In this document: positions 1 through 8,748 of the stretch, piece after piece | Layout of the letters: each line of letters begins with the position of its first letter | How positions within the stretch are numbered: the first letter of the stretch is position 1 | Source of the DNA: Anaerolineae bacterium | GTDB taxonomy: Bacteria > Chloroflexota > Anaerolineae > Aggregatilineales > Phototrophicaceae | Length of the DNA: 64,000 bases | NCBI GenBank assembly: GCA_017303635.1 | Contig: JAFLCG010000003.1 | Location: 186,001-250,000 of the forward strand | Direction of reading: 5' to 3' | Notes under the pieces: model-generated | What the model was told of the DNA's origin: nothing | The model's database searches: none | The model's input: only the letters and a program-made list of their open reading frames with translations | Made by a program: the position numbers and the translations under genes

Positions 1-1
1 G

Positions 2-169
2 ATGGTCCGCAGCGCCAAAGCCAACCTGGTCGGGGTGGGCGTGGTGGTGGAAAAGAGCTTTGAGGGCGGACGGGGCGAGTTGCTCAAGGCGGGCTACACC
101 CACATTCCGGTGCGCTCACTGGTGACCATTACCAGCATGGACAACGGCAAGATCGAGATGGCGGACTAA
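2..169 (+). CDS. xpt: Xanthine phosphoribosyltransferase, C-terminal fragment
   Basis: The gene runs in from the left edge; only the last 55 codons are present, ending in TAA at 167-169. The visible segment NLVGVGVVVEKSFEGGR followed by ELLKAGY matches the C-terminal part of the Xpt/PurR branch of type I phosphoribosyltransferases, where the pattern VGVGxVIEKxFxxGR is typical. Xpt transfers phosphoribose from PRPP to xanthine in cytoplasmic purine salvage. The PRPP-binding loop and the start lie outside the window, so another PRTase of the same branch (adenine or orotate type) cannot be excluded. Confidence 0.7.
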   Translation: MVRSAKANLVGVGVVVEKSFEGGRGELLKAGYTHIPVRSLVTITSMDNGKIEMAD

Positions 170-172
170 GCC

Positions 173-191
173 CTTCAACCTAGTGTTGAAG
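173..191 (+). terminator. Weak hairpin just downstream of xpt
   Basis: CTTCAAC (173-179) and GTTGAAG (185-191) form a 7-bp stem with a 5-nt loop directly after the xpt stop. There is no U-tract, so it is at best a weak terminator or an RNA 3'-end stabiliser. A 12-bp palindrome GCGAAGCTTCGC follows at 203-214. Confidence 0.3.
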
Positions 192-256
192 CAGGTGTTC
201 GAGCGAAGCTTCGCCAAATCTATTCTCATAGGGCTTGGTGCAAAAGATCGCATTGT

Positions 257-274
257 GTAGGGGCGGTTCGCCCC
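257..274. repeat. Dispersed palindrome, GTAGGGGCG-type
   Basis: GTA followed by GGGGCG (260-265), loop GTT, then CGCCCC (269-274). It resembles the other palindromes in this window that carry a GTAG or CTAC foot (20809, 26014, 49050, 49083, 53019, 53142). It lies between the stop of xpt and the stop of the leftward receiver gene. Confidence 0.5.
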
Positions 275-278
275 TGGT

Positions 279-647
279 CTACTTCTGTACCCGCGACTCA
301 AAGAGCTTGATGAGTTCCACCAGTTCCGGGATCGGAATCGGTTTAGGCAGGTAGGCATCACAGCCAGCCGCCATACAGCGGTCACGGTCGCCAGACATGG
401 CGTAGGCCGTGACCGCGATCACTGGCAGGGTAGAGCCTTGTTCCCGCAGGCGGCGGACCACCGTCAGCCCATCCAGATCCCCTCGCAGTTGGACATCAAC
501 GATCATCAGATCTGGTTCCTGCGTCGCCAGAAAATCGAGCGCGGCTTGCCCATCCATCAGCGCCGTCAGGCGATGTGCACCCATGCGCGCCACGCGCTCG
601 ATCAGGCGTAGGTTCGGTGCGTTATCTTCGACATAAAGGATATGCAA
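279..647 (-). CDS. Receiver-only response regulator
   Basis: A 122-residue single-domain CheY-like receiver with no output domain. It begins ILYVEDNAPN (acidic pocket residues E7, D8), has the likely phospho-acceptor Asp51 in DLMIVDVQL, a conserved Thr in VIAVTAYA and the Lys of YLPKP near residue 102. A longer frame reaches 725, but that would overlap the kinase. TTG at 645-647 is preferred because it follows the kinase stop and a GGAG site at spacing 7 (the kinase's own GGAG-TAA). The tight coupling to the kinase at 652-2022 implies it is the phosphorylation target; without an effector domain it probably acts through protein contacts or as a phosphorelay intermediate. Confidence 0.85.
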   Translation of the reverse strand: MHILYVEDNAPNLRLIERVARMGAHRLTALMDGQAALDFLATQEPDLMIVDVQLRGDLDGLTVVRRLREQGSTLPVIAVTAYAMSGDRDRCMAAGCDAYLPKPIPIPELVELIKLFESRVQK

Positions 648-651
648 GGGG

Positions 652-2022
652 TTACTCCGCCGCTGGCAGCCAGATATGGAAGCGGCTGCCCTTGCCCGCT
701 TCACTCTCCAGCCAGATGCGCCCATGCATCAGCGCGACCAGATGCCGGCTGATCGCCAAGCCTAAACCGGCCCCGGCTCGTGGATCGCGTCCGATGCTGT
801 TCACCTGCTTGAACTCTTCAAAGATCGATTCGTGCAACGCCGGATCAATACCCTGTCCGGTGTCGATCACGCTCAGGCGAACGCCGCCGTCCTCCGGTCG
901 GATTTGCAGGGTGATTGAGCCACTTTCCGTGAACTTGACCGCGTTCCCCAGCAGATTGAGCAGTACTTGCCGCAGCCGCGTATCATCCGCCAGCACCTCG
1001 GGCAGAGGATTGCAGTAATCCCGTCGCATCTCGATGGCTTTGCCGCCCAGCAGACCGGTCGTGATGTGCAGCACCGCTTCCGTGATTGGCTCGAGCGGGA
1101 CCCGGTGTAAATGGAGCTCCAGCTTACCCGCATCAACTTTGGACAGATCCAGAATGTCGTTGATGAGGTTCAGGAGCTGCCGCCCGCTGTTGTAAATTTC
1201 ACCCAGGTCTTGCTGGTAAATCGGCGGCAGCGGAATACCATCGTACATCTGCGGGTAGCGGATCATGGTTTCGCTGAAGCCAATGATCGCGTTGAGCGGA
1301 GTCCGCAGTTCATGGCTCATATTCGCCAGGAATTGTCCTCGGAAGTTCTTGGCAGCTTCTAACTGGATGTTGGCTTCAGTCAGGTTTTCACTCAGGGATT
1401 GACTGCGGAGCAGGGCTTTTTCCAGTTGTTGGCGGTTATCGAACAGGGCTTCGGAAGTACGCCGTTCCCGCTGGTAATTGAGCAGCGCCCATTCCGTGAT
1501 CTGGTACAACTCCCCGGAGACTTGTGCCGCCAGTCCCGCCCCCAGCCAACCCAGCAGGATAGCCATCCAGTGAGCAGGCTCCCCGGCAGCCGGTTGTCCC
1601 GTCATCACCCATCCCCCCACTAGGACCAGGACAGTGGTGAGCGCGGTCAGGATCACCGTCCCCAGCGAGGACAGCATCAGCCCTGCCGTGACGATCAGCA
1701 GCGGCAGTGCCAGAGGGGCCAACCGCATCACATCGCCGCTGCTAGAAAGCGCCAGACTATAAACGCCGATGATGGCACCCAGCGCGAACGTCCAAACAGC
1801 CGCTGCGTAACGGTTAGAGTGGAGCAGCAGCAGGCTTCCACCACAGCCAAAGCTGATCCACATCCCCAGAAGCACCATGGGCAGAATCGGCCAGCGCGTC
1901 ATGCTGCTGATCAGAATCAACAGCAGTGCCAATGCAGTGGTGCCAATCCAGGTGGTACGGGCCAGCAGGCGGAGGCGGTCAGAACGGACTTCAGTTGCAA
2001 AATCGGTATGGGTAAGCGTCAT
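652..2022 (-). CDS. Multi-pass membrane sensor histidine kinase
   Basis: A 456-residue kinase. Residues about 25-175 form roughly six hydrophobic segments with no sizeable extracellular loop, so it may sense within the membrane. A short coiled coil (about 180-230) leads to the HisKA domain with phospho-acceptor His237 in SHELRTPLNAIIGF. The HATPase domain follows, with an N-box (LLNLLGNAVKFT), a G1 box (VIDTGQGI) and a G2 box (GAGLGLAISR). It ends one residue after LPAAE, 4 bases from the TTG of its receiver partner, so the two form an operon. The combination resembles hybrid kinases split into separate proteins. The signal sensed cannot be read from the sequence. Confidence 0.93.
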   Translation of the reverse strand: MTLTHTDFATEVRSDRLRLLARTTWIGTTALALLLILISSMTRWPILPMVLLGMWISFGCGGSLLLLHSNRYAAAVWTFALGAIIGVYSLALSSSGDVMRLAPLALPLLIVTAGLMLSSLGTVILTALTTVLVLVGGWVMTGQPAAGEPAHWMAILLGWLGAGLAAQVSGELYQITEWALLNYQRERRTSEALFDNRQQLEKALLRSQSLSENLTEANIQLEAAKNFRGQFLANMSHELRTPLNAIIGFSETMIRYPQMYDGIPLPPIYQQDLGEIYNSGRQLLNLINDILDLSKVDAGKLELHLHRVPLEPITEAVLHITTGLLGGKAIEMRRDYCNPLPEVLADDTRLRQVLLNLLGNAVKFTESGSITLQIRPEDGGVRLSVIDTGQGIDPALHESIFEEFKQVNSIGRDPRAGAGLGLAISRHLVALMHGRIWLESEAGKGSRFHIWLPAAE

Positions 2023-2417
2023 GATGAATCTTCAATGGCATAGGTCTTAATCTCAAAAGTTAGTTTGCTTGAGAACGCATTACGCCAAGCTTGCTGCCAC
2101 AATTTATATACAGACCTTTATAACCTCCTAGCTGGTTCGCTAATCCCGCTCTATAAATGACAAACGCGCCTATGGGAGTGGCGCGTTTGCAAATCAGGTT
2201 CGGCTGTTCGATTGGACAACCCCGTTCCGGGGCTTGTGCCCCTGCCTCAGGCGCAGGGTGGTTGGGAACTATGCGGTTGTGCGATGTCATCCACAATCAT
2301 GTGGTCTGCCTTTCTCTACAACCGTCTTTCACTTTTGACTCTAGTCCTGTTCCTGTCCCTCGTCAATAAACCCCGGTTAACATTTGGCTGGTGAGCTGCT
2401 GACTGGGTCTGAATAGC
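2023..2417. other. Intergenic stretch without a supported gene
   Basis: About 395 bases between two leftward genes. Short frames on both strands here lack ribosome sites and family resemblance. The only clear structure is the inverted repeat at 2161-2189. The segment 2041-2160 is A+T-rich and probably holds the promoter of the kinase operon, but I could not identify a convincing -35/-10 pair. Confidence 0.6.
2161..2189 (-). terminator. Perfect 10-bp inverted repeat, possible terminator of the phosphatase gene
   Basis: CAAACGCGCC (2161-2170) and GGCGCGTTTG (2180-2189) pair perfectly around a 9-nt loop. Read leftward the stem is followed by TCATTTAT, which is only moderately U-rich. It lies about 230 bases past the stop of the phosphatase gene, so either a late terminator or a regulator site is possible. 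Confidence 0.45.
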
Positions 2418-3308
2418 CTATTCCAGCAGATGATTCCGCAAGGCCGCCAGTGTGCTGGCATCCAGAGCAGCGGCACCGGTCAGATAGCCTTCAATGCTGC
2501 CATATTTCGCCCGGATGTGGTCGAGCGTATCTTGCATCGTTTCCGGTCGGCAGATAAGCAGCGGTTGAATGTCATCTGCAGTCACTCCTAACCACTTCAG
2601 CCGCGCCACCGCCTGTGCACCAAACGCCCGGAAGCTCTCATGAAAGGTGTTGCTGAGGGTGTAGTCCGCCACAATCGTGCTATCCGGTACCCCAAGCAGC
2701 ATCAGCAGCAGGGCCACTCCGACGCCGGTGCGATCTTTCCCGGCGGTGCAATGAATGAGCGTAGGCAGGTTCGCTGGATCGGCGATCCGGCGCAGAATAG
2801 TGCCGTAAAGGGTGGCATTACCGTCGACGATCACATCCTTGTACATCTGCACCATGATGTCTTCAAAAGCGCGGGGATTGAGCAGCAAGGTGCGCAGGCG
2901 CTCAGCCCGGTTGTCCTCCGCGTTCAGCGGCAGGTGCAGGTACTCCAGCCCGTCGAGCGCAGGGAGCTTATCCGGTGCCTGATCTTTTTCCTCCACCGAG
3001 CGCAGATCGCAGACCAGCTTCAGACCGATCTTTTCCAGATAGGCCATGTCATCTGCTTCCAGATTGGCTAACATCCCGGCCCGGTAGACCTGTCCCTTGC
3101 GCACGCGCCGACCATCCGCCGTCGCGTAGCCCCCGATATCCCGGAAGTTGATAACGCCCCGCAGTGGGATCAGGCGGTTAGGGTCATCCCCCGGCAGACG
3201 GATGATGAGGCTCTCCGGGTTGACCTGTCTCGGCTTGCGGCGCAGAACGCGCCAACCAACCACCGGCGCGACGACCATCACCAGCAGTACAGTCATGAAT
3301 ATATTCAC
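2418..3308 (-). CDS. Membrane-anchored tyrosine/serine protein phosphatase (Y_phosphatase3 type)
   Basis: A 296-residue protein with the P-loop HCTAGKDRTG (nucleophile Cys187), characteristic of the atypical dual-specificity/tyrosine phosphatases of the IphP/PtpB group. The upstream signature INFRDIGGY and the general-acid region after VCDLRS also fit. An N-terminal hydrophobic segment (about residues 5-20, then RRKPR) suggests a membrane anchor with the catalytic domain in the cytoplasm. GTG at 3306-3308 is chosen because AAGGA lies 7 bases upstream; a frame reaching 3338 has no ribosome site. It is divergent from the sugar-phosphate transferase at 3500. Regulation of exopolysaccharide synthesis by this phosphatase is conceivable but only inferred from adjacency. 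Confidence 0.85.
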   Translation of the reverse strand: MNIFMTVLLVMVVAPVVGWRVLRRKPRQVNPESLIIRLPGDDPNRLIPLRGVINFRDIGGYATADGRRVRKGQVYRAGMLANLEADDMAYLEKIGLKLVCDLRSVEEKDQAPDKLPALDGLEYLHLPLNAEDNRAERLRTLLLNPRAFEDIMVQMYKDVIVDGNATLYGTILRRIADPANLPTLIHCTAGKDRTGVGVALLLMLLGVPDSTIVADYTLSNTFHESFRAFGAQAVARLKWLGVTADDIQPLLICRPETMQDTLDHIRAKYGSIEGYLTGAAALDASTLAALRNHLLE

Positions 3309-3499
3309 GGGCTGATCCTTGTATCTTGATGCGTCCACTGTGGTTAGTCTATAGGTGCCATCGGTAGATGGCTAGTGGGCTATGATGGTCTGCGGAGTGC
3401 GACCTGCTTACATCGTTGGTTCAAGGACGTGCAAGGTGCGCGTAAGCCTGTCTGTTTAACCTCAATAAAAGATGTAAATTTTGCAGACAGGATTGTGAT

Positions 3500-5026
3500 A
3501 TGGCGAGTGTAGCGCATCAACCTGGCGAGCCGCATGGCTATCTGACGCTCAACCCGCTGGATCTGGTGGCATCCGTTCGGCGCAATAATATCACCAAGAT
3601 GCGCGCCGTTCGGCTCAGCATGGTCATCCTGGATGCGCTGATGATCGGGTTAGCTTTCTGGGCCGCCTATAAAATCCGTTTCGTCGCGCCGACTTCTGCC
3701 TTGTTTGATCCGCGCGGTGCGGCTTCCAATCAGTTCTATGAGAGCACGGCTTTCCTGCTCATCCCCGTCTGGTTGTTATTGTTCTATTTATTCCGGCTCT
3801 ATGATCCGGCCTCGATTCTGGTCGGGCAGCAGGAATATGCCCACGTCTTTAATGCCTGCACAGCCGGTATTATGGTCGTCATCATGGCGATCTTCCTTGA
3901 TCCGACCCTGGCGATTGCGCGTGGTTGGATTTTGCTTTCCTGGGTACTGGCGGTTGTGACCATCTGCCTGACGCGCTTTAGTGTGCGCCGTATCATTTTC
4001 TGGTTACGCAACCGGGGGCATTTTGTCGCCCCCACCTATATTGTCGGTGCCAATGCGGAAGGCATTGCCATTGCCGAGCAGTTAGTCGGCAACTATATGA
4101 CCGGTGTCAATGTGATCGGCTTCCTGGACGATAACCTGCCCATAGGGGAAGAAGTTGTTCCCGGCATTGTCGTCCATGGGCCAACGAACCGGGCCGTTGA
4201 TCTGGTGGATCGCTTCGGTGTCGAACGGCTCATCGTAGCGACGAGCGGTATTCACCGCGTCAACATGATCGATATGTTCCGCAACTTCACCAATAACGAT
4301 CAGGTCAGCATTTGGCTCTCGTCTGGCATGTACGAAATTCTGACGACCGGCGTGCAGGTACAGGATGTCGGCGCAGTACCAATGGTCAGCGTCAACCGTG
4401 TGCGCCTGACCGGGGCTAATATCATTCTCAAGGGCATTCTGGACTATGTTGGTGCCTTCCTGGGATTGCTGGCGCTTTCCCCCTTATTCCTTGTCATTGC
4501 CATCATCATGCGGCGCACCGACCCCGGCCCGATCATTTACCGGCGGCGGGTGGTAGGGGTGAACGGCAAGGAATTTGATGCCTTCAAGTTCCGCACGATG
4601 GTGGTCAATTCGCAGCAGGTGTTAGATGAACTGCTGGCCCGTGACCCGGAAGCCCGCGCGGAATATGAGCAGTACTACAAACTCAAGGTTGACCCCCGTA
4701 TCACCCGTATCGGCAACTTCCTGCGGAAGACCAGCATCGATGAACTGCCCCAGTTGCTCAATGTGCTGCGCGGCGAGATGAGTCTGGTCGGCCCCCGGAT
4801 GATTACCAAAGCCGAAGTCGAAAAGTACGGTCGTTGGGGCTTGAACCTGCTGACGGTCAAGCCGGGCATTACCGGCCTCTGGCAGGTGAGCGGACGCAGC
4901 GAACTGACCTATGAAGAGCGCGTCCGGTTGGATATGCGCTATATCCGCAACTACTCTATCTGGCTGGATTTGCAGATTATCTTCCAGACCATCCCCTCCG
5001 TGCTGATGAGCAAGGGCGCATACTAG
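3500..5026 (+). CDS. Polyprenyl glycosylphosphotransferase (WbaP/WcaJ type) initiating exopolysaccharide synthesis
   Basis: A 508-residue enzyme expected to transfer a sugar-1-phosphate from a UDP-sugar onto undecaprenyl phosphate at the inner membrane face. About four or five membrane helices occupy residues 30-165. A Rossmann-like CoA-binding domain spans about 175-300 ([16 protein letters not shown]). The catalytic sugar-transferase domain covers about 310-508, with a hydrophobic hairpin, [12 protein letters not shown], the [21 protein letters not shown] region, LVGPR and [12 protein letters not shown]. Length is usual for the family. AGGA precedes ATG 3500 by 7 bases. A very strong terminator follows at 5055. 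No other polysaccharide genes adjoin it, so it is an isolated initiating enzyme; sugar specificity cannot be read. Confidence 0.93.
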   Translation: MASVAHQPGEPHGYLTLNPLDLVASVRRNNITKMRAVRLSMVILDALMIGLAFWAAYKIRFVAPTSALFDPRGAASNQFYESTAFLLIPVWLLLFYLFRLYDPASILVGQQEYAHVFNACTAGIMVVIMAIFLDPTLAIARGWILLSWVLAVVTICLTRFSVRRIIFWLRNRGHFVAPTYIVGANAEGIAIAEQLVGNYMTGVNVIGFLDDNLPIGEEVVPGIVVHGPTNRAVDLVDRFGVERLIVATSGIHRVNMIDMFRNFTNNDQVSIWLSSGMYEILTTGVQVQDVGAVPMVSVNRVRLTGANIILKGILDYVGAFLGLLALSPLFLVIAIIMRRTDPGPIIYRRRVVGVNGKEFDAFKFRTMVVNSQQVLDELLARDPEARAEYEQYYKLKVDPRITRIGNFLRKTSIDELPQLLNVLRGEMSLVGPRMITKAEVEKYGRWGLNLLTVKPGITGLWQVSGRSELTYEERVRLDMRYIRNYSIWLDLQIIFQTIPSVLMSKGAY

Positions 5027-5054
5027 GCCCACGCATCCAATGGATGACTTGGTG

Positions 5055-5090
5055 GGGACGGTCGGCATTCTTGCCGACCGTCCCTTTGTT
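5055..5090 (+). terminator. Strong intrinsic terminator after the sugar-phosphate transferase
   Basis: GGGACGGTCGGCA (5055-5067) pairs perfectly with TGCCGACCGTCCC (5072-5084) around a 4-nt loop and is followed by TTTGTT. It lies 28 bases past the stop at 5026. Confidence 0.9.
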
Positions 5091-5414
5091 GGGATTAGTC
5101 TGGTTCAGAACACATCGTTGGGACGACATTGATGTTGTGCGAGGTAGGGATAGATGAAGATATAGGACACAAGCCAAGACTAAAATCGTTTGCCTTGACC
5201 CCGTTTTTGCTTGTATAACTTCGTATCCTAACCCTCTGTCGCTCATTTACGTACATCCAATGTCACAAGATATTCATGCCGACCCCACAAATTCAGCCCG
5301 TATGTAATGGCCCAAAATGCGGATGTGCTCTCTTCAAACCGCATTCCAACATCCTGCTGGAAAAACAGGGTTACAATCCATAGTGTGTTGATACGCTCAG
5401 ACCAACGGAATGGC
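5091..5414. other. Intergenic stretch upstream of the 5415 gene
   Basis: About 320 bases with no recognised gene. A possible promoter is TTGCCT (5190-5195), an 18-base spacer and TATAAC (5214-5219), which would transcribe the 5415-7493 cluster. Codons 5307-5414 stay open in frame with the downstream gene but show no family character or ribosome site. Confidence 0.4.
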
Positions 5415-6125
5415 ATGGAAAATCCGTCCCCGGAAGCGGCGCAGGTGCGCGAAATACGACAGTTACTCCGGCAGGTAGATGCCTGCCTGCGCGTCCGCCG
5501 GGAGTTGCGTGGCGCTCAGCACGAGTCCGTGGGACTCAGCGACGTATACTGGCATCCGGATAACCTGCACCCGGCGTTGAACGTGGTGGTGCCGCGCCGG
5601 AATACAGCCTATGTCCCGATCGGGGATGTGCAGCGGGGGTTGCACCGCTTACGTGAACTGGGGCGGCCCGCCCGTCTGCAGTATATTGAGGGACTTTTTC
5701 CGCCCCAGTACCGCGACCAGATTCAGTCAGTCGGGCTACGGCGCGAAGTGCGTGTTCCGCTAGCGCTGCGACCACTCACGCCCGAACACCCTGTGCCGCT
5801 CATGGCTATGCATGAGCACCGGGTCACTCGTGAGGTGGGTGATATGCTCTGTGTTGAGGTCGGGGACCTGCATCAGCCTATCGGTCTGGCCAGACTGGGG
5901 CTAGGCGCGGAAGCTGCCTATATCAACTTGCTGGAGTGGCGCGATCAAACAGGTCTGGAAGCGCTGCTTCATACGGTCATGACGGCTGCGAATGAAGCGG
6001 ATACAACCTTGCTGATTCTGCCCGATGCACCTGTTCGACAGTCCGCATGGGGATCGGTTCTAAGCGGAATGGGATTTATCATTGAGGGCTGTCTGATCAC
6101 CTGTATGGATGGGAATGATGTCTAA
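5415..6125 (+). CDS. Conserved-looking protein of unknown function, possibly GNAT-like
   Basis: A 236-residue cytoplasmic protein, start ATG 5415 (MENPSPEAAQV). An upstream in-frame start at 5307 gives 36 extra residues with an unconvincing composition. The middle contains WHPDNLHPALNVVVPRRNTAYVP, and the C-terminal half (INLLEWRDQTGLEALLHTVM, then GMGFIIEGCLI) has the alternating pattern seen at the end of GNAT acetyltransferase folds. No acetyl-CoA loop (Q/RxxGxG/A) is obvious, so the assignment is weak. Its last 17 bases overlap the next gene, pointing to translational coupling and a joint role of 5415-7493. Confidence 0.7.
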   Translation: MENPSPEAAQVREIRQLLRQVDACLRVRRELRGAQHESVGLSDVYWHPDNLHPALNVVVPRRNTAYVPIGDVQRGLHRLRELGRPARLQYIEGLFPPQYRDQIQSVGLRREVRVPLALRPLTPEHPVPLMAMHEHRVTREVGDMLCVEVGDLHQPIGLARLGLGAEAAYINLLEWRDQTGLEALLHTVMTAANEADTTLLILPDAPVRQSAWGSVLSGMGFIIEGCLITCMDGNDV

Positions 6126-6924
6126 CTGGACGAGCATCTTCTGCCGGGCGAGCGATCCGGCGCTGGTCGAAGCGGCTTTGCGCCAACACCTGACCACACT
6201 GGGTTATGAGGTCTATGAACCCTTTGGGCTGATCCCGCCCAGAGCCTATGCCCAGACCGTCAAATTGTTTGTAGCACCCGCCCAGCATGATTGGGTGCGG
6301 GTCGTCGGTGCGGCGGATGATGCGGTGTTGGGCGGGTTGAGCGCCTTTCCCCCGGCACTCCGTATCACGCTCACGGGTGAAGACGCGGACTTCGCAGTCC
6401 CCGGTGGCGATGTAACTGCTGCTCTGCGTGACTATCTCCGACCGGGTTCGACGCCGGAAGATGTGATCGGCGCGATCCGTGGCCCGATGATTGTGCCGCC
6501 GCGCACCGCGCCCGCTCAACCGCCAGTGATGGCGGTACCGCTGGAAGCCTTGCCGGAAGATGTGCGCGGGATGCTGGGGAAGGTCGATAGCAGCGCCGCC
6601 GAGAGTATGTTCAACCGCTTGAGCGGCACGCTGATGAACAAGGTCGGCGGGCAGGCGGAAGCTGCTCAAGCCCTGATGGCTGCCAACGCCCCGCCCGACT
6701 GGGAAACCATCGGCGGGCTACGGATTCGGGCCCTGCTCAACTGCCTGAGCATCCCGGCTGAGGGTTGGCAAGCGCCAGATTTCACCGCGCTGCGCGATGC
6801 CTATCCGCTCCATGCCCGCCGCCAGCGTAAGCCGGATGCGCGTCTCTACCCCGGCGATGCGGAGGCGCTGGCCGCTGTGCCCGATGCGCTGGCTTACCGT
6901 CCGGTCTTTGGAGGGATTCGCTGA
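6109..6924 (+). CDS. Uncharacterised protein, middle gene of a coupled cluster
   Basis: A 271-residue protein beginning MGMMSNWTSIF; ATG at 6118, three codons in, is an equally plausible start. I do not recognise a family. The N-terminal half looks like a compact alpha/beta domain (ALVEAALRQHLTTLGYEVYEP, then TVKLFVAPAQHDWVRVVG). The second half is helical and Ala-rich (AESMFNRLSGTLMNKVGGQAEAAQALM). There are no signal peptide, membrane segments or catalytic signatures. It overlaps the preceding gene by 17 bases and its TGA overlaps the ATG of the methyltransferase by one base, so the three are translated as a unit. Codon use is like that of its neighbours. Confidence 0.75.
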   Translation: MGMMSNWTSIFCRASDPALVEAALRQHLTTLGYEVYEPFGLIPPRAYAQTVKLFVAPAQHDWVRVVGAADDAVLGGLSAFPPALRITLTGEDADFAVPGGDVTAALRDYLRPGSTPEDVIGAIRGPMIVPPRTAPAQPPVMAVPLEALPEDVRGMLGKVDSSAAESMFNRLSGTLMNKVGGQAEAAQALMAANAPPDWETIGGLRIRALLNCLSIPAEGWQAPDFTALRDAYPLHARRQRKPDARLYPGDAEALAAVPDALAYRPVFGGIR

Positions 6925-7493
6925 TGAGTGTGCAGGATCGACACCATTGGGATGAGGTTTACCGGGCGCGGGCGGGCGCACCCTATCCTCCACCGGATCC
7001 GCTGCTGTTCGAGTATGTACCACCGCTGCCGGAAGCGATTGAGGGCGAAGTGCGAGCGCTCGATCTGGCGGGTGGGGTTGGTCAAAATGGTCTGTGGTTG
7101 GCGGCACAGGGTTACACCGTAGATGTGGTCGACATCAGCCGGGCCGGGCTGACGCTGGCCCACGATGAGATGCAGCGGCGCGGTTTGCGTTCGGTCAACC
7201 TGTATCCGGTTGATCTGGACGAGTACACCCTGCCGGAAGCGGCCTATGCCGTCATCTGTGTTTTTCGTTTTCTCCAGCGGGATTATTTCCCGCAGTTGCG
7301 GGCGGCGGTACAGCCGGGCGGGCGCATCCTCTACGAAACCTTCAATCGTCATCACCTGGCGACGGCGCGGGACTTTAACCCGGCCTATGTGCTGGAAGAA
7401 GGCGAGTTAGCGGGTTACTTTGCCGACTGGAAAATTGTGCATCACATTGAAGGCAAACGCGCTTCCAGCATCGTCGCCATCAAGCCGGGGTAA
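6924..7493 (+). CDS. Class I SAM-dependent methyltransferase (TehB-like)
   Basis: A 189-residue enzyme starting with HHWDEVYRAR and the SAM-binding motif I ALDLAGGVGQNGLWLA, then VDVVDIS (acidic end of strand 2) and a motif-IV-like FRFLQRDYFPQLRAAVQPGGRILYET. This matches the small TehB/thiopurine-methyltransferase-like group. The catalytic Cys or acidic residue defining a substrate cannot be seen. The start overlaps the previous stop as TGATG. It ends 5 bases from the convergent DUF3179 gene. The substrate is unknown; the coupling to two unknown proteins suggests it acts on, or with, them. Confidence 0.88.
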   Translation: MSVQDRHHWDEVYRARAGAPYPPPDPLLFEYVPPLPEAIEGEVRALDLAGGVGQNGLWLAAQGYTVDVVDISRAGLTLAHDEMQRRGLRSVNLYPVDLDEYTLPEAAYAVICVFRFLQRDYFPQLRAAVQPGGRILYETFNRHHLATARDFNPAYVLEEGELAGYFADWKIVHHIEGKRASSIVAIKPG

Positions 7494-7498
7494 GAATC

Positions 7499-8473
7499 TC
7501 AAGCTCCGGCATATATGCCACAACCCGGGAAGCGCACCGCGAACGCGTACCAGCGAGAGAACAATTGCAACGGTCGCTCTACGCGCCGAAGCTGTCCCTC
7601 TTTGTTGAAGACACCCCCATCTCGCAGCGTATCGCCATTGTTTAACTGGATGGTATCCCGCCGTGTGATGGCTTCCGTTGCATCGGTGTAAAAGGCATCC
7701 GGCACTTGGGATACCGGATCGATGTAAACCAGTAACTGCCGCCCATCCAGTTTGTCGATCAAGGCATTGTCAATCAGGTTGAGTTGCGTCATGGGATAGT
7801 ACCGGCTCTGATGATCCGTCCAAACGCCCAGACCCATATCCAGGCGCGGCAAACGTGTATCCTCATTGGCAAGTGTCTGTTGGAGCCGTGTGCTCCACTC
7901 CGGTTGTGCCTCTTTCCGCCAGACTTCGTCCTCCTGAGCCTCCGCTTGTTGTTCCGCACCAAGAGGATAGAAGGCCACCTGAATCCCGGGGTGAGCAGTC
8001 AAGGCTTTACGCGCAGTCATATGGAGCAGATTGGAATGTCGATTCATCCGCTGGCCGGTCAAATTGCCATGTACGCATAACCCCGTCAGATGATCCCAAT
8101 AAGAACCGGTTTCATCATCACCCATCAGAATCATGGCATCATAGACTCCGCGCACGCTGAACTGCAGAACCTGACCGTTTACCTGCGGGGAAAAGGCAGC
8201 TCCACCATTGCAAATCGAGCAAAAAGAAACTACCCAGGGAATATCATCTAACACACCCTGGGCAACATGGTGATAGACCAGTTGGAGGGTGACAAAGGCC
8301 AAAGCCCGTTGCTCGATTTCCATGACCAGTAAGTTCGCATCAGGCCTGAGCTTCCCTTCCTCAATCGTTTTTTCGAGCGAATACAATTCCGCTCCCCTGG
8401 CAGGTGGATAAAAGGCTGATTCTTGTAAGACAGCTCGCTGGAGATCAAACGCTCGCTGATCAAGTAGATTCAT
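7499..8473 (-). CDS. DUF3179 domain protein
   Basis: A 324-residue protein. The core DDIPWVVSFCSICNGGAAF, FSVRGVYDAMILMGDDETGSYWDHLTGLCVHG is the diagnostic DUF3179 pattern (Cys-containing segment, then Y-D-A-x-L-M-x-D-x-E-T-x-S-x-W). Members are usually exported, but no signal peptide is seen here, and the upstream bases offer only a poor ribosome site, so the true start could differ. The function of DUF3179 is unknown. It is convergent with the methyltransferase at 7493. Confidence 0.85.
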   Translation of the reverse strand: MNLLDQRAFDLQRAVLQESAFYPPARGAELYSLEKTIEEGKLRPDANLLVMEIEQRALAFVTLQLVYHHVAQGVLDDIPWVVSFCSICNGGAAFSPQVNGQVLQFSVRGVYDAMILMGDDETGSYWDHLTGLCVHGNLTGQRMNRHSNLLHMTARKALTAHPGIQVAFYPLGAEQQAEAQEDEVWRKEAQPEWSTRLQQTLANEDTRLPRLDMGLGVWTDHQSRYYPMTQLNLIDNALIDKLDGRQLLVYIDPVSQVPDAFYTDATEAITRRDTIQLNNGDTLRDGGVFNKEGQLRRVERPLQLFSRWYAFAVRFPGCGIYAGA

Positions 8474-8691
8474 GATGTAAACCCAGGAGTTCTATGGTGT
8501 GTGATCAAAAGGTTCGAATTTGACTCTACGTTGAGTTGCTGGATTTCTGCATTAAGGGGATCTCACCTGGATGAGCATGATGGAATCTGATCTGTAACTC
8601 TCAATATCGGATTTGCCTATCCTGTAGTCTCTGCCTCAACGCTCACGTTGCAGATCAACCATGAGTAGTTGATAAAGAATGCTCAAGGAAT
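8474..8691. other. Intergenic, no feature recognised
   Basis: The bases between the DUF3179 start and the pepF terminator hold no gene that I can support. This stretch should contain the promoter for the leftward DUF3179 gene. Confidence 0.5.
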
Positions 8692-8721
8692 CAAAAACAG
8701 GCAGAGCGTCTGCTCTGCCTG
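8692..8721 (-). terminator. Intrinsic terminator of the oligopeptidase gene
   Basis: CAGGCAGAGC (8698-8707) and GCTCTGCCTG (8712-8721) pair perfectly with a GTCT loop. Read leftward the stem is followed by TTTTTGA. It lies 27 bases past the stop at 8749. Confidence 0.9.
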
Positions 8722-8748
8722 CCTTCTCAATCGACCATAGACTATTGT

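Noticed and set aside
2157..2394. Short frames on both strands between the kinase and the phosphatase
   Set aside because: No ribosome sites, mutually overlapping, and one spans a perfect hairpin.
8505..8530. GGTTCGAAT motif resembling a tRNA T-loop
   Set aside because: No acceptor, D or anticodon stems can be formed around it; no tRNA gene found anywhere in the window.
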